From Rhodosorus marinus (taxonomy: Eukaryota; Rhodophyta; Stylonematophyceae; Stylonematales; Stylonemataceae), in NCBI GenBank assembly GCA_029953675.1, contig JAMWBK010000009.1:186001-250000 (forward strand): DNA of 64,000 nt, given 5' to 3'. The notes beneath the pieces were generated by a model, which saw only the letters and a list, made by a program, of their open reading frames with translations, did no database searches and was not told the origin of the DNA. Positions 1-12,157 of this stretch are shown here, one piece after another. The translations under genes and the position numbers were made by a program. Numbering within the stretch: the first letter of the stretch is position 1; each line of letters starts with the position of its first letter.

Positions 1-718
1 ACATTCAGATTCGAACCAATCATTCGATTCAGAGTCACCAAGGGATGGCCGTACAAAGACACGATTGGTCCTATTCTTCCAACACCCGATAATATCTACT
101 AAAAACAATAAAATATAAATCCCCAAAGAATGAATTTAGATACTATATGACAATATTCACAAACCCGTTGGACCGAAAATTAATTATTGATTGACTAATA
201 TATGAATTCATAATATTTAACCATTATTCAGTCAATATTCGCCCATCCGGTGTATAAAAATAATTAAAAACGAATTGCGGTACATTAAAACTAAACGGTC
301 TTGTATTATATGTGGAAAATTCGATATCAATAAGAACAAAACAAAAGGAGCCGCCTGGGGGGGAGGAAGAGGAGGCAGGAGGAAGCTACTATTCCCTTAT
401 TTTTGTATCAAGTTTCTTTTTTCGTTTACCCTTTTCAAGAGTTGGGACAGGAGCCTTGTGTTTTTAGACATTTTGAGAGGTTTATGGGAGTGAAGGGGAA
501 GGGGGGTTCGGGGGAGCATTTCGCAAAGGAAGTTTGGAGGATGTTAAAAGGGAGTAAAAAAATTGATCATCTTAAAGGAAGTTTTGGGGTTGAATGGGAG
601 GCAAGTTGAGATTCGGATAGGAGGATGGGGTGGCGGTGGTCGCTGTGTGTGGATGGGTGATTAATAGGATGGGTTATAAAGAGGGGAGGATGTCAGTGGA
701 GTGTTTGAGTGACGACGG
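1..718. other. 5' flank without a recognised gene
   Basis: The first 300 bases are A+T rich and carry no coding signal. From about 340 the plus strand becomes purine rich (runs of G and GGA), with only short open frames of low-complexity composition. The region probably holds the promoter and 5' leader of the phosphodiesterase gene that follows. I see no RNA gene or clear TATA box. Confidence 0.4.
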
Positions 719-2510
719 ATGTATAGTTTGAAAGGATGGAGAGGAATAGAGCCTGGCTTTGGTGTTTGGGTCAGGTCTGGAGTTGACGGGAGCGGTGTGA
801 GAGGAAGAAGAGCGGTTTGCGAGATGGGGATGATGAAGGAGTCTTCTCTGCCTGGGCACGCGTGGCCATTGAGGCCCAGGACTGAGGTGAAGTATCCATT
901 ACAAAAGAGCATCGTTCGGTTTGTCATGGGACACCCTCGGAAGAATGTGCCCTGCGTGCAGCTGAGAGATTCAGATGAGTCGGAGTTTGCAATCGTAGTC
1001 GAGGCCGGTGCGATGCGCGAATGCCTAACTATCAGGAACGGCTTTTGTGAGGAGTGGATTGACGTGGAGTATGAGGATATTGAGCAATTGGAGATCATGT
1101 TCAGAGTTCAGAAAGGTGGTGTCGAGATTGGCAGACTGGCGATTCTGGGTACAGATTTGCGGGAACGACAAGGGTCTCTTCGAAAGCCGCTCATGGAGAA
1201 CAGCGTTATTGGATACTTGACGATTGACTATCTCGTAGTTACCAACTTGCCAGCAGCTGAAATGGCCACCGTAGAGGATGGCATCAGCAACGTTCGGGCT
1301 CCAAGATTTGTAGGTCACCGGGGCTCTGGTGCGAAAGGTACCTCTCCATATATGGAGAACACTGTGCTAAGTTTCGTAAACGCCACGAGGACATCTGATG
1401 TGACACATGTGGAGCTGGACGTGCAGCTAACAAGGGATGGTGTACCAGTCATCTTTCACGATTTTCACGTTCCATTGAAGACGAACGACGAGAAAGCTTC
1501 ATGCATGGTTCCTATTTGCTCCATGACAAGCCAACAGTTTGTCGATTTGGATCCAGCGGTCTTGTGCGACGACGACACTCACCTGTCCGACGATGATTCT
1601 ACGTTGAGGTCCCGAACTAGCGTTAGGGCGCCGTTCAAAAAGCCAAGGGCGCGAGTCGAGCTGGGAGGGCCGGTGAAGGATTTAATGCCGAAGCTTGCAG
1701 ATATTTGCAATGAGGTAAGTGCATTGACTTTTTGTGCTCGAATAAGCCACTTTGGAAACGGACACTCAATAGCCTGTTCGCACCTTCCTACCATGTTTGT
1801 GTACATAGTGCCCCGTTGAAATCGGACTAATGATCGAGCTCAAGTACCCGACGCTAGAGTACCTCGAGGAGTACAAGATTCATTTTCCAAGCCGAAACCT
1901 CTTCGCCGACAGAGTCTTGGAGACAGTCCTGGAGACGGAGGGAAACTCAAGGAGGTCGATTATTTTCCTCACTTTCGATGCCGACTTGGCCATGATTTTC
2001 AGGGCGAAGCAGTCTCGGTATCCCGTCTACTTCCTATCCGAGGAGTACGGTGACGATTCTGGAGGCGCGACGACTGAGTACTACGACTGGAGGTGCATAA
2101 GAGGAGAGAATGCTGTGGATTTTGCAAAGGCCGTTTCTTTGCAAGGCAACGTGTTTTTCGTGGATGTTGCTCTGCAGAAACCGTACTTGGTGGAGCGTGC
2201 GCATCAGAAGGGACTGGTTTTGATGACCTACGGCAAGGCCAATTCTAATAGCGCCATTGTCGAGAAGCAGCTTCAGCTGAAAGTTGACGGTGTCATCGCG
2301 GATAACGTGAACCTGCTGACCACCGAGCTACTTGGTACCGAGGCCAATGAATCCGAGGAAGAAAAGACTGCAAAGATAAGCAGGGACACACCAACTTCTG
2401 ATATTTTCACCAAGCGGTCTACCTCGAAGGCTTCGTCGGTGACAGCTGCAAACGAATCGGAGAACGCATCGGGCCCTCCTCAGGCACCAGGAGAGTCGAT
2501 GACAGTGTAA
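719..2510 (+). CDS. Glycerophosphodiester phosphodiesterase (GDPD) family protein, two exons
   Basis: Exons 719-1714 and 1809-2510, joined across a 94-bp intron with donor GTAAGT and acceptor CATAG; both sides are phase 0 and the junction restores the expected IELKYP block. About 565 residues. GDPD enzymes hydrolyse glycerophosphodiesters to glycerol-3-phosphate and an alcohol. Visible motifs are GHRGSGA followed by ENT (first catalytic His and substrate loop), ELDVQLTRDGVPVIFHD (metal-binding Glu/Asp and second His) and IELKYP. Upstream lies a C2-like stretch ending GYLTIDYLVVTNL, as in the eukaryotic GPCPD1/Gde1 type. No CBM20, SPX or ankyrin domain is seen, so either the N-terminus is shorter than in those relatives or an upstream exon is missed. 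The start is uncertain: ATG 719 opens the frame, but its first 35 codons look non-coding and ATG 824 is a good alternative. The C-terminal 50 residues are Ser/Glu rich and probably disordered. Confidence 0.87.
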
Positions 2511-3145
2511 ACTCGCAAACCAGCAGTCCGCAGGATCAACTGCGTTTTTGACCACATTCGTGGTAGGGATGCTGAGAAAGATCAACAAGCGCAGTACCCT
2601 CACCAATCGGTGAAGATGTAATGTAGCATAATTTATCGTCCCACGCGAAGGAGTACCAGCCGATTACAATGCCATTTGTACTCTGGAGCGCTTAAGTTTA
2701 TTAACGACTTATTATCAAGCGAAAAGTTTCTTGAAATTGGTTGCTACTGAAGAAGAACACATAGTCCACCTGCAGAGTTTTCGTCATTACGTTTTTGGCC
2801 AGAGGGAGACACTGATCTCCACTCACCACCCTCCTGGTCAACACCCTACCCACATTTTAAACGGTAGCTAGGCTTCCTTCTCGTCCATAGTTCCTCTCAA
2901 GTCCAATTGCAGGATTTCATACAACGGAACAGAAAAGCCTCCTCCGTGACTTGGCTGTCGAAGGTCTGGAAGACATTAAGTTCCAGGAGGAAGAAGATGT
3001 CATCATCGTCTGTTCGACCATTGTCGCGATCTCATCAATCGATTTCGTCAACAGCTGTCAACCACAAAAAACTACTCAAATTGGAGTATTACTAAAACTA
3101 CTCAAATACTAGAATCGTTGTCCAGCTGTTCTGGCTTCCAACATC
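2511..3145. other. 3' flank of the GDPD gene
   Basis: Presumed 3' UTR and spacer up to the retrotransposon. It contains no convincing open frame. The last five bases, ACATC at 3141-3145, are the likely target site for the element that follows. Confidence 0.4.
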
Positions 3146-3360
3146 TGAGAACCTCTCCCCTGACAGCCATGTAATCCGTCTATGTTTTAGTGTAGGGCAC
3201 CTACTTTTAGTGCAAGACGTCAATGTTTTAGTATCCACTAGTTTCTACTTTACTGCCATGTATTTTTTAGTTTACAGTAACCAAGACTATATAAGGCCTA
3301 GCTTTGCTAGACCTTGAGACCTAGAATTGAGCAAAAGACAAGTTGGTTCGAAGAGTTCTA
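3146..3360 (+). repeat. 5' LTR of the gypsy-type element
   Basis: Direct repeat of 6992-7205, about 95% identical by eye. It contains a TATA-like box (TATATAA, 3288-3294), which in LTR elements drives genomic RNA synthesis. Identity stops at about CTA 3360. Confidence 0.9.
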
Positions 3361-3456
3361 ACAAAGCGGTCTCATCCGCCGGAAGAAAGGAAAGGCTGAT
3401 TTACGAAGAGAGAGAGAGAAACCAACTTCAACAACAAAAAAAAAAAGGCCGGGAAC

Positions 3457-3740
3457 ATGGCAACTTTCTCGATTCCCCAAGCGGACGAATACGACGGCCG
3501 GCGCGACTACGTCAGGATCGAGACGTTTCTGGCGTCATTGCGCGGCTATCTCGGGTTCCGCGCAATCGCCAATGCCGACCGGCAGTCGGTCCGGTACGCG
3601 GGCCTCTTTCCTTAAGGGCCAGGCTCAAACCTGGTACCAGGGTCTAGTCCGAGGACCGGACGGCATATCGGAGACCCTCGAATCTCTGGACGCATTCGAG
3701 GCAGCTAACAGCAACCACAACCGGTTTCCTTTTCTAGTCG
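3457..3740 (+). pseudogene. gag remnant of the gypsy-type element
   Basis: Opens with an ATG at 3457 just after an A-rich run. The first frame continues to about 3612. A +1 change is then needed to reach FLKGQAQTWYQG, a match to the capsid signature of Ty3/gypsy Gag (small hydrophobic-Leu-x-Gly-x-Ala-x-x-Trp-Tyr). The frame is lost again where the inverted repeat begins near 3725. No zinc knuckle is visible; it may have been lost with the rearrangement. Confidence 0.7.
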
Positions 3741-4074
3741 ATGTAGACCCTGGCTGATATCTTCGCGCTTGATTAAGTATTCTGGTTCCGTGCCACATTC
3801 TAACGCCAACCGATGGTGCCTTAAGAAGTCAACGCCAATGTACACAGTTGACGACACAACCGTCACAAGCCCGAGCTCGACGACAACGACGCTCACTCTA
3901 AACGGCACAACGTTTGAAACCACGCTACGAGTTTCAAGAATCTAAGCCACGATGTGTACATTGGCGTTGACTTCTAAAGGCACCATCGGTTGGCGTTAGA
4001 ATGTGGCACGGAACCAGAATACTTAATCAAGCGCGAAGATATCAGCCAGGGTCTACATCGACTAGAAAAGGAAA
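3725..4074. repeat. Near-perfect inverted repeat inside the retrotransposon
   Basis: Arms 3725-3846 and 3953-4074, each 122 bp, are reverse complements with a single mismatch; the spacer is 106 bp (3847-3952). Both arms encode the same protease-end/linker peptide (ECGTEPEYLIKRED): on the minus strand in the left arm and on the plus strand in the right arm, the latter in frame with RT. The spacer read on the minus strand continues the same protease-like frame (VYIGVDFLRHHR). So a piece of pol was copied in reverse orientation in place of the gag-protease junction, as expected from template switching during reverse transcription or an inverted-duplication event. Confidence 0.93.
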
Positions 4075-6703
4075 TCGAAATGAAGCCACAAGATCCAGGC
4101 TTACAGGGGATCACAATCATGGAAGCTGAGGAAGAAGTAGGGGAGAAGCACACCGACGAAGGGAATACGGGGTGCGATGATGCCCTCAGAAAGGAGTTCC
4201 CGGATGTGTTCAAGGAGAAGTTGCCGGTGTCGCCGAAGGAACGGGAGAAATACGCGCTCCACATCACCTTAGAAGCCGGGGCACGAGCTCCAGCACAAAG
4301 AGCATACCCGATGTCCTTAGTCGATCGTGAACAGCTACAGAAGGAGTTAAAGGATCTGGAACAGCAGGGCGCCGCGCCTGCGCTGTACGTCGAAAAGAAA
4401 GACGGAGGGGCGACGCCTGTGCGTAGACTACCGCCCGCTGAACAACATCACAGTCAGGGAAAGGACGACTCCGCCAAGAGTCGAGGAGCTCATAGACACG
4501 TTGAGTAACGCTCGGGTGTTCACAACGTTAGATCTCCGGTCCGGCTACTGGCAACTTCCTATTGAGCCAACATCACGGGAAAAGACTGCGTTCACGACGT
4601 GCTTTGGACAGTACCAGTTTCCACTCATGACATTCCTGTCATGCCGTTTGGGTTGAAGAATGCGCCCTCGGTGTTAATTCGCTACCTGACGGATGTGTTG
4701 TATGACCTTATCAACGAATGCCCGGTGTTGTACGTCGACGATATCCTGATTTACTCGGCGACTCAGGAGGACCACGAGAAGGATGTCCAACGGGTACTAC
4801 GACGACTAAAGCAACATCAACTACTCGTCCAAAATTCGAAGTGCCAGTTGGGAGCACGTCAAGTGTGCTACGTAGGTCAAATCTTGGCGGGAGGCACTCG
4901 TCGTCCCGACCCAAAGAAGGTGGAGGCCATTCAGGGTTGAAAGGCCCCAACCACTGTCAAGGAAGTACGGGCGTTCATGGGCTTCGCAAATTTTCTACGG
5001 CCGTTTGTTCCTCGCTTTGCGCAAGTAGCTGCACCACTTCACGCACTAAGGAAGAAGGATCAGCAGTGGAACATGGCAACAGGAGGAGCAGCACGCCTTC
5101 GACGACCTCAAACGGTCCATATCGACCACCACCACTCTGCACGTGGTCGACCCGACGCTCCCTTTCATTGTTCAAGTGGATGCAAGTGACGCGGGTGTCG
5201 GTCTGTTCTCCTTCAAACGCGGCAAGACCAGGAGGTGCCAGCGGCGTTTATGTCGCGAGCATTCAACACAACGGAAAAGCGATACAGCACCTACGAGAAA
5301 GAATTGTGTGCCATCGTACTGGCAGTACGACAATGGTCAATATACCTCGATGGGCAACATTTTATCGTGCGTACGGACCATATCCCGGTGCGTTTCCTCC
5401 AAACGCAAACGACTTTGACTCGACGGCAAGCAAGATATGTTAACTTGCTATTGCCGTATTCCTTCGAGATTGAATACATAGGAGGGAAAATCAACGTAGC
5501 GGGCGCACGGAGCCGGGCGCCTTACGAGCCATACGCGTTACCCCGAGTACGGATTGGAATGTGGATTACCTGGCCGACCCTGAGTTCAGTACGCAATTCC
5601 AGAGGCCTGGCCAGCTTGAAGGTTTTCAACGAAAAAAAGTGCCTACTCTTCCTACATGCGAGGCTCTGTGTACCCGACAACCGCGTCAACGAAGTCATCG
5701 ATACGCACCATACATCAGTAACAGCAGGACATTTTGGGGCACAAGCAACGTATCGCCTGATACGCCAACGTTACTACTGGCCGAACATGCGGAAGGACGT
5801 ACTAAAACGCGTACAACAATGCGAGGTATGCGCACGTGAACAACCACTGCGACGAAACCAGAGCGAGCTGCAACCCTGCCCATACCGGAAAAACCGCGCG
5901 GTCGCTTGGGCATGGATTTTGAGACCGGATTTCCGAATGTCGCGGGACATGATACGATTCTGGTTGTGGTGGACCGACTCACGAAGTTCGCCGTATTCGT
6001 TCCAACGACGAAGACAGTGACCGCAGAAGAGGTGGCAACGCTTATTGCGAAGTATATTGTAGCGTTGTTCGGACTACCCCGGAGCTTCGTAGCAGATCGT
6101 GATAAGGTCTTCACAGCGACCTTTGGGCGACACCTTCTGCGATTGAAGGGGGTTCAACAGCTGCTCTCTACCGCGTACCACCCCGAAACGGATGGACAGA
6201 CGGAACGGGTGAATCAGACCCCACAAATTATGCCGAGATGCTGTTGTACCAGTCAAACATGGATGCAGTGTCTACCCCTACTTCAGCTGGCCTACAACAA
6301 CCGTACTTCGGCCAGTACGGGATATTCACCGTAATTTCTGTTAACCGGAGGGCATCCGCGTTTGAACTTGGGCGTCTCAACCCCAACCCCGGCGACTACT
6401 AATCTTGCCGTCGCGGCGACTGCTTTCGTGAAACGACAACAACAAATTCTTGCAGACGCACGCAAGTCCATAGCCCTGGCGCAGGAGTTATATACTGACC
6501 ACGCGAATTCACGGCGTCACACGAAGGTGTTCAACATTGGTGACAAGGTCTATTTGTCCAAGCGCAACCTCGCTTTGGAAGGCCCGATGCGGTTTCGACC
6601 TCTCTGGTTAGGCCCCTTTCCAATCATCGAAAAACATTCGGACGTCGCGTACACGCTACAGGTACCTGATGAAATGCGGGTACATTTCATGTTTCCTTAC
6701 TGA
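3953..6703 (+). pseudogene. pol remnant: protease end, RT, RNase H, integrase
   Basis: Several frames are needed to follow it. Protease tail and linker 3990-4400. RT blocks LCVDYRPLN (about 4410), TTLDLRSGYWQL (about 4525), MPFGLKNAPS (about 4640) and YVDDILIYS, the catalytic YVDD box, at about 4731. RNase H 5000-5500, with VDASDAGVG and STYEKELCAIV. Integrase zinc-binding end with YYWPNMRKDV and a CEVCAREQ pair near 5820, then a catalytic core from 5906 (FVADRD, HPETDGQTERVN). The C-terminal segment FNIGDKVYLS to FPY ends at about 6703. Frameshifts fall near 4400, 4500, 4620, 5080, 5230, 5880 and 6200-6340. No intact protein can be made. Confidence 0.92.
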
Positions 6704-6991
6704 AGAGCGCACCGCCTGGGACAACTGAAACCCAACATATTCCTGTCCGAACCAATCTACGCCTAACGCAACCTGTGCTATCGGTATTGAGCGTGCGTAC
6801 TGACGATGAAGCACCCGCCAGTTTCTATGCTACCGCGAAAATGGATCGTGGACGGATGCTATTTGGCTCCCTGAATATGACTATCCTACGGATACGCTGT
6901 CTCGAGAACGCATCCGTCTACCTCAACTACCGAAAAATGCTCGATGCTTTTCAACTTCTTGAGTTTGTGCCCAAACTCTGCGCGAGGAATG

Positions 6992-7205
6992 TGAGAACCT
7001 CCCCTGACAGCCATGTAATCCGTCTATGTTTTAGTGTCAGGCACCTACTTTTAGTGCAAGACGTCAATGTTTTAGTATCCAGTTGTTTCTACTTTACTGC
7101 CAGGTATGTTTTAGTTTACAGTAACCAAGACTATATAAGGCCTAGCTTTGCTAGATCTTGAGACCTAGAATTGAGTAAAAGACAAGTTGATCCGAAGAGT
7201 TACTA
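6992..7205 (+). repeat. 3' LTR of the gypsy-type element
   Basis: Partner of 3146-3360. It begins TGAGAACC after GGAATG and ends ACTA before the GCATC target copy. A 2-bp deletion near its start and a 1-bp insertion near its end distinguish it from the 5' copy. Confidence 0.9.
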
Positions 7206-7723
7206 GCATCCATTTGTCCGGGCAATGGATAGGATGGCCCTGGTGACCCAGAGTTGTTCAATATCGAATCCTAGCATGCCAGCGTAGAGAAATGTGAAAA
7301 TTTTCCGAGATAGGGCAGCTTTGTTGGTTAAGTCTGGACTAACTTGAGAACCCCTTAACGCCCTTCGGCTAAATCTTGGCGTGTATGGATGGCACCCACG
7401 CGTGAAATTCCGCATCTAGCAGTATCGATTCTCGGGGTTGCTGGATTGCAGGTCTTCTTGTTTAATTTCGGTGCTTTCCATGAGGCGATTGCCAAAACAG
7501 TTGGTCAAGGCATGAGAAACCCTAGCGGGAGAAAAAAAAACGTGTGAAGACAACGGTTGTGGAGACGATGAATGGGTTTGCACGGGGTCGGCGCTTCACT
7601 CCGACGGGTCGAAAAGCTGCTCTCAGATATAACAACAACAAGCATCCGCTTTCTGTTCTTTTATCCTTCGCAAGAAAATCCTATTACATATAATTATTAC
7701 GCCTTAAATATATCTATTTTTCG
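7206..7723. other. Spacer after the retrotransposon
   Basis: No coding signal or RNA gene recognised. It holds the 3' flank of the orphan minus-strand gene that ends at 7724. Confidence 0.3.
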
Positions 7724-8292
7724 TTAATACTTAATCTTTTGACTGGACAACTTCAGCTCCTCCTCGCACACGAGCTCGAGCGAGAGAGACGACAAAGCAT
7801 CAAATCCCGGACTGGAGCCTCGGGAGAGGCTTATCGGAGAAACGTCCCGACAGACTCCTCTAACTGGGGTTGTGATCTCGGCTACTTCAATAACTGATGT
7901 ATTCCTATATCGGAGCTCAATCTCTCCGAGGCAGTTATCTCCATCTGCAACAGAGCTCCTTAGACAACCTCTGGAAGTTCTGTTGGAAACCTCGGGGAAG
8001 TTAGCTATACCAGCGGTCTTACCCTTTCCGGTTCCAATCCTGACCGAAAACGGGACCACAGGTAACTCCACTTCGACACTCTTTCCTTTTCTTACGTGCA
8101 CCCAAACTTCTCCATTAGCCCAAAAGAACTGAAGAAACGCAACGAAGGAAGGAAGACAAGGTCAGATATCACTACAGAACACCACGACGCACTGACCGGC
8201 ACAAAGCGAAACTGGCTACTTACTTTCAAGAATTTGACGGATTCGTTCCCATCCAACCGGATACTGGCGACTTCAACCTTCAAGCTCCTCAT
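7724..8292 (-). CDS. Orphan two-exon gene, unknown function
   Basis: I do not recognise this protein. The minus-strand model joins exon 8292-8224 (23 codons from an ATG, with an in-frame stop three codons upstream) to exon 8128-7724. The 95-bp intron has donor GTAAGT and acceptor TTTCTTCAG and is phase 0 on both sides. Product about 157 residues. The intron size and sites match those of clearly real genes nearby, and the peptide reads smoothly across the junction (SVKFLK joined to FFWANGEVW). The first two-thirds alternates hydrophobic and charged residues like a small beta-rich domain (VEVELPVVPFSVRIG); the tail is Ser/Glu rich. No signal peptide or membrane segment. It could be a chance open frame, or the 3' part of a longer gene if GTAAGG just upstream of the ATG is a donor. 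Confidence 0.45.
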
Positions 8293-11200
8293 CGATCCTT
8301 ACCAACAGGAACCCCTTAACAGAAAAACTTCCTCCCAAACACGAGCAGGCAAAAAAAACAACAACAGTTCAGCCCTTAGAAAGCCCTCAATTAATCTAGT
8401 ACCTTCATACCCACCAACCTCCCATGCATAACTCCCACCGTTCTCCCCCACTTCTCATCTGCACTACCACGAACTCCTTATATACATCCCATTCCGCACA
8501 AAAACAGAACAAATACTCTCCCTGTCCAAAACCCGTAACATCCTTTTCGATCCATAACCTCCTAAAAAAACACTAAAAACAAAATACACAAAATCCAATC
8601 CTCGAAAATCCTATACATCAAACAAAGCCCCTTCCTCATCAATAATATAATATATTTTCCGCACTAATATATTTTAACCCTCCGCCTATACCCCCCCGTC
8701 CTTTTCCCTCCCAACAGCACAAATCTCTGCAACTCAACTCAAACATCATCATCTGACATTAGAAACACAGGGAAGACGTAAGACACACACACACGCACAA
8801 CACCACGAAAGTGAATACGTGCATTTCTACAGTTCAATAGATGATTATACCCCTCTTATAGTATATTTATAAAATATATGCTAGAGGCCCTATTATTTTA
8901 TAAATTCAATATATGTATATGGAATACAACCCTCGGCTCCCCCCCCCCCTTGGTTTTGCTATATTTGTGAAGTCATAATTTGATGTCCTATATTTCCTTG
9001 AAGAAAATTGTGTCGATGGTGAATGCTGCTCTCCAATAAAACATAGTCAAGGGAAAGCTGAATTGTTCTTGTTTTATTAGAGGATGAGATTTCTTACATT
9101 TCCAATATATGGCAAGCCGCGCATATTTATATATATTTTTTTGTGGCTCGTGTTGTCTAGCCAAGATATTGAATGGGAAGAAATATAAGGGGGGTAGGCG
9201 GACGTGGGAGAATAGCGGTGGACCAGATTTTATAGTTTTGAAGAGAATCTATATGAGGTTGGAGTGTAGACTGTAGATGAGATCGTAGGGGTTTTGGTTC
9301 ATGACCAGCGATGAAATTCTGCTGGATGTGAAAAAAGGGATGGTTGGAACGTACTAAATTTTAAGTTCTTTCATGGTCAGGTACAAGTGGCCACCAAACT
9401 CTGAACTGCGCCTTTTATATGGGGAAAACCGTTTTTTTTTGTTAGGGACAGAGGTTAAAGGTATGAAAAAGATACTCATTTTAAAATATCTCGGCCTTGA
9501 TCAGTAATATTGCTTTAATGTAGAGCTGCTTTTTATGGAGGCTTCCTAAGATACTCAAAAAGAGATAAACTTTAGGATTCTACACATCAAGATTTTGTTA
9601 CTACGTGCATGTATTTCCAATTATGTTCTTTTTAAGTGGGTAAATTAACGAATACATACAGAAGAGTGAAGGAACGCGTATCGCTAGCGTTCTCGTTCCT
9701 ATCCTTGTTCGAGATGCGTTGGAAGCTCTTTCCCAATGCCGTAAACCATGGTTTTGATTATGAGAATACGTCAAAATATAGATCAAAACGCCCAACTTTC
9801 TTTTCAAAACAGCCCTGCCGCCCTTGCTCTTTGGGAGATCGTATCCAGGGACGATCCACGACAAATTTGTATTTCGCTGAAAATTTGTCGAGTGTGACGC
9901 GGATCCTTGGTATTCAACGTATCAAGGAATTGTTTTTTTCGGAATTGATAAACAAATCATTTACGATCGAGCGGATCCAATTTTACGGTTCATATATATG
10001 AATCTGTAAAGTTCTTAACGTTTTTGCACTGAAAACAATTGTACACTCGATATCTCTTGCTACTAGTGTGGCTTGACCTCGACTATCCATTGGCTGGAAA
10101 GATGTGTTGTCCTATACGTAAGAAAATTCTTCATTTTCAGATATCTTGGGCGAAATACCCGGTGGACATAGGGGGGTGGATGGCGGACAGGACAAAACGA
10201 GTCGGTTTCAAATTTTCTTGAATAAAGTTAAATTATGGTTGTATTGAACAACTCCTTCGGTTCATAACATCCTTATTCTACACTCCCTTTTCCAGTTCAT
10301 GTCTGGAACGAGTGTCCAGGGATTCAGATCGTGAATAAGAAGCATTTCTATGAGGGTTTTAGCTAAATTCGTTCTGTTTTTAATATAGAAGCAAATATCT
10401 CGTGTGGTAGACAGACGGACACTTTCAGTTTTTGTTTTTTTTGTATTGTGTCTTACTGAGTAGCAAATTTAGATTCCCTAATTTAGATTCCGTGCAGAAG
10501 TGATATTGCCAAACGGTCAGGGATAGTTTGTCTGGCGTCTGTGGATGGAAGGCCTAACCAGATCTAAACTCCAGGGACGAGCAAATCGATTGATTGCTTC
10601 TAGATTGCTTCTAGGGCTGGAGGCATAACGGGCCTGGTCAGCCCCTCGCCGACCGGGACGCTCTGATACACAAGGGGGAATATGCCTGAAACCAGGACAT
10701 TAGTTCGATATCTCTCTCTAGGAGAACTTCAAACTCCCAGGCATTTCGCTCTACTAAACGAAGGGAGGGGGCAACGAACTACCTGTGGAAGTTGAGCTAG
10801 CTCATGAACGGGGTCGTTCGCTCCCTTTTGCTTCAGACAGGTACCTGACAACTGGCTGAACATCGAAGCTCAGGTGAATTCATATCCTGAAGCGAGTACT
10901 TGGAGTGTTCCAAAAGCACGCTCGTCCCTCCCCTCCCCCTCCTCCCTCAGCTGCGTACCCTCAACCGCCTCTTGCCAAGCTCTCCTAACAACGTGCCCAA
11001 AACTCAAAAACTAAACACTTCAAAACAGCATAATAGAGGAGAAACATCGCTTCCAAGTGCGATGACATCCAATTAAAAATAGACAAGCGAAATCATCTCC
11101 AAAAACAATTACTATTCATGGATCCAAGTCCGCCGTCGGTGCATTCCTATTCGGAACAAATTAGCACGTTTCGAAGGGCTCTGAACAGCTTTTTGTTCTG

Positions 11201-12157
11201 CAGTAATAAATTTACTATGAGCAACCAACCAATGAGGAGGGAGAAAAAGTTAGCCGCTTTTGAGTGCCAGACTGGATCGTTTGATTTTGGTCGCGTTGTC
11301 AACGGCGGATGCTGGTTTTGAACAAGTTCTTGATTCGATGAGCGAAAGCTACGCAATGTGTTGTGTTCCAATGTATTTATGAATTAGGTGATGTGGTGTG
11401 CAGGAGGCTCGTTCAGAAAACAGGCTAGGTGTTTTCAGTTCAACTGGAACGGCAGCTTCCAAAATGGTGGTTTGGAACACTTGATGTCAAGCGTGCGAAA
11501 GGGGCGCGGATGCAGCGGTTGCTTCACCCGCACCCAATTTGGGCTTTTTTTGGAGTTTCGATGTGCAGATGAGTGAGTTGATTTTGGCGAACTGTTCTGG
11601 TTCGCAGACGTGCGTTGGGTTCAGTGGATTCTTAAACGGTACAAGCGCCCGCGGGCGAACCGGATGAAACGAGGTCGCCGGGTCTTGACAAGAGTGAGCG
11701 GATGCCATGAGCACTTTCCAGCAACCAAAACAAAATCCAATTTAAGCCTTTACATCGCCCGCGAGCGAACCGGATGAAACGAGGTCACTGGGTCTCGACA
11801 AGAGTGAGTGGATGCCATGAGCACTTTCCAACAACCAAAACAAATTTCAATTTAACGCTTTACATAGCTAGAATGAATAATTATTTCACTATACAAACAC
11901 ACTCATGAATTCAGTAAGCATCGTCCAAGTTGACAGGGCTCCAAAACACGCATAGTAGACCATAACACCGAAGCGCCAGCGCTTGTCCACGATAATCGGG
12001 ATTCATCCTCCGGGCAAGGCTATAAGTTGAAGGCCGACTTAAGAGGAATCAACTCCCGTTAACAAATGCCAGCCGATACTCATCATTACTTTAAGGCATT
12101 GCCGGCCCCAATGCTTCGATTCGGGATTGGAACCCGCGAAACGATTTGAAGGTCCAC
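8293..12157. other. Gene-poor region of 3.9 kb
   Basis: No protein-coding or RNA gene recognised. It includes pyrimidine-rich stretches (8400-8720), A+T-rich stretches (8830-8930, 9100-9600), a run of C near 8940 and short open frames of poor composition. The only structured feature I see is the 110-bp tandem duplication at 11646-11865. Confidence 0.4.
11646..11865. repeat. Two-copy tandem repeat of a 110-bp unit
   Basis: Units 11646-11755 and 11756-11865 begin CGCCCGCGGGCGAACCGG and CGCCCGCGAGCGAACCGG and end CTTTACAT. They differ at a small number of positions, mostly transitions (for example GTCGCCGGG versus GTCACTGGG), so the duplication is old enough to have diverged. The unit is G+C rich at its start and A+T rich at its end and has no shared open frame of note. 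Confidence 0.9.

Larger units (their letters stand above)
3146..7205 (+). mobile_element. Decayed Ty3/gypsy-type LTR retrotransposon
   Basis: A 4.06-kb element bounded by two direct LTRs of about 215 bp, starting TGAGAACC and ending CTA. It is flanked by ACATC (3141-3145) and GCATC (7206-7210), a near-perfect 5-bp target duplication. In order it carries gag-like, protease-like, reverse transcriptase, RNase H, integrase and integrase C-terminal sequence. The RT-RNaseH-IN order identifies Ty3/gypsy (Metaviridae-type) rather than copia. Every domain is broken by frameshifts or stops. An inverted duplication (3725-4074) replaces part of the gag-protease region. The LTRs differ at roughly ten substitutions and two small indels by eye, so the insertion is not recent. 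I could not find a clear primer-binding site or polypurine tract. Non-autonomous and almost certainly dead. Confidence 0.93.

Noticed and set aside
12112-12136. tRNA T-arm-like sequence on the minus strand (GGGTTCCAATCCC)
   Set aside because: No matching acceptor, D or anticodon arms at the right distance, and the position after TTC is C rather than a purine.
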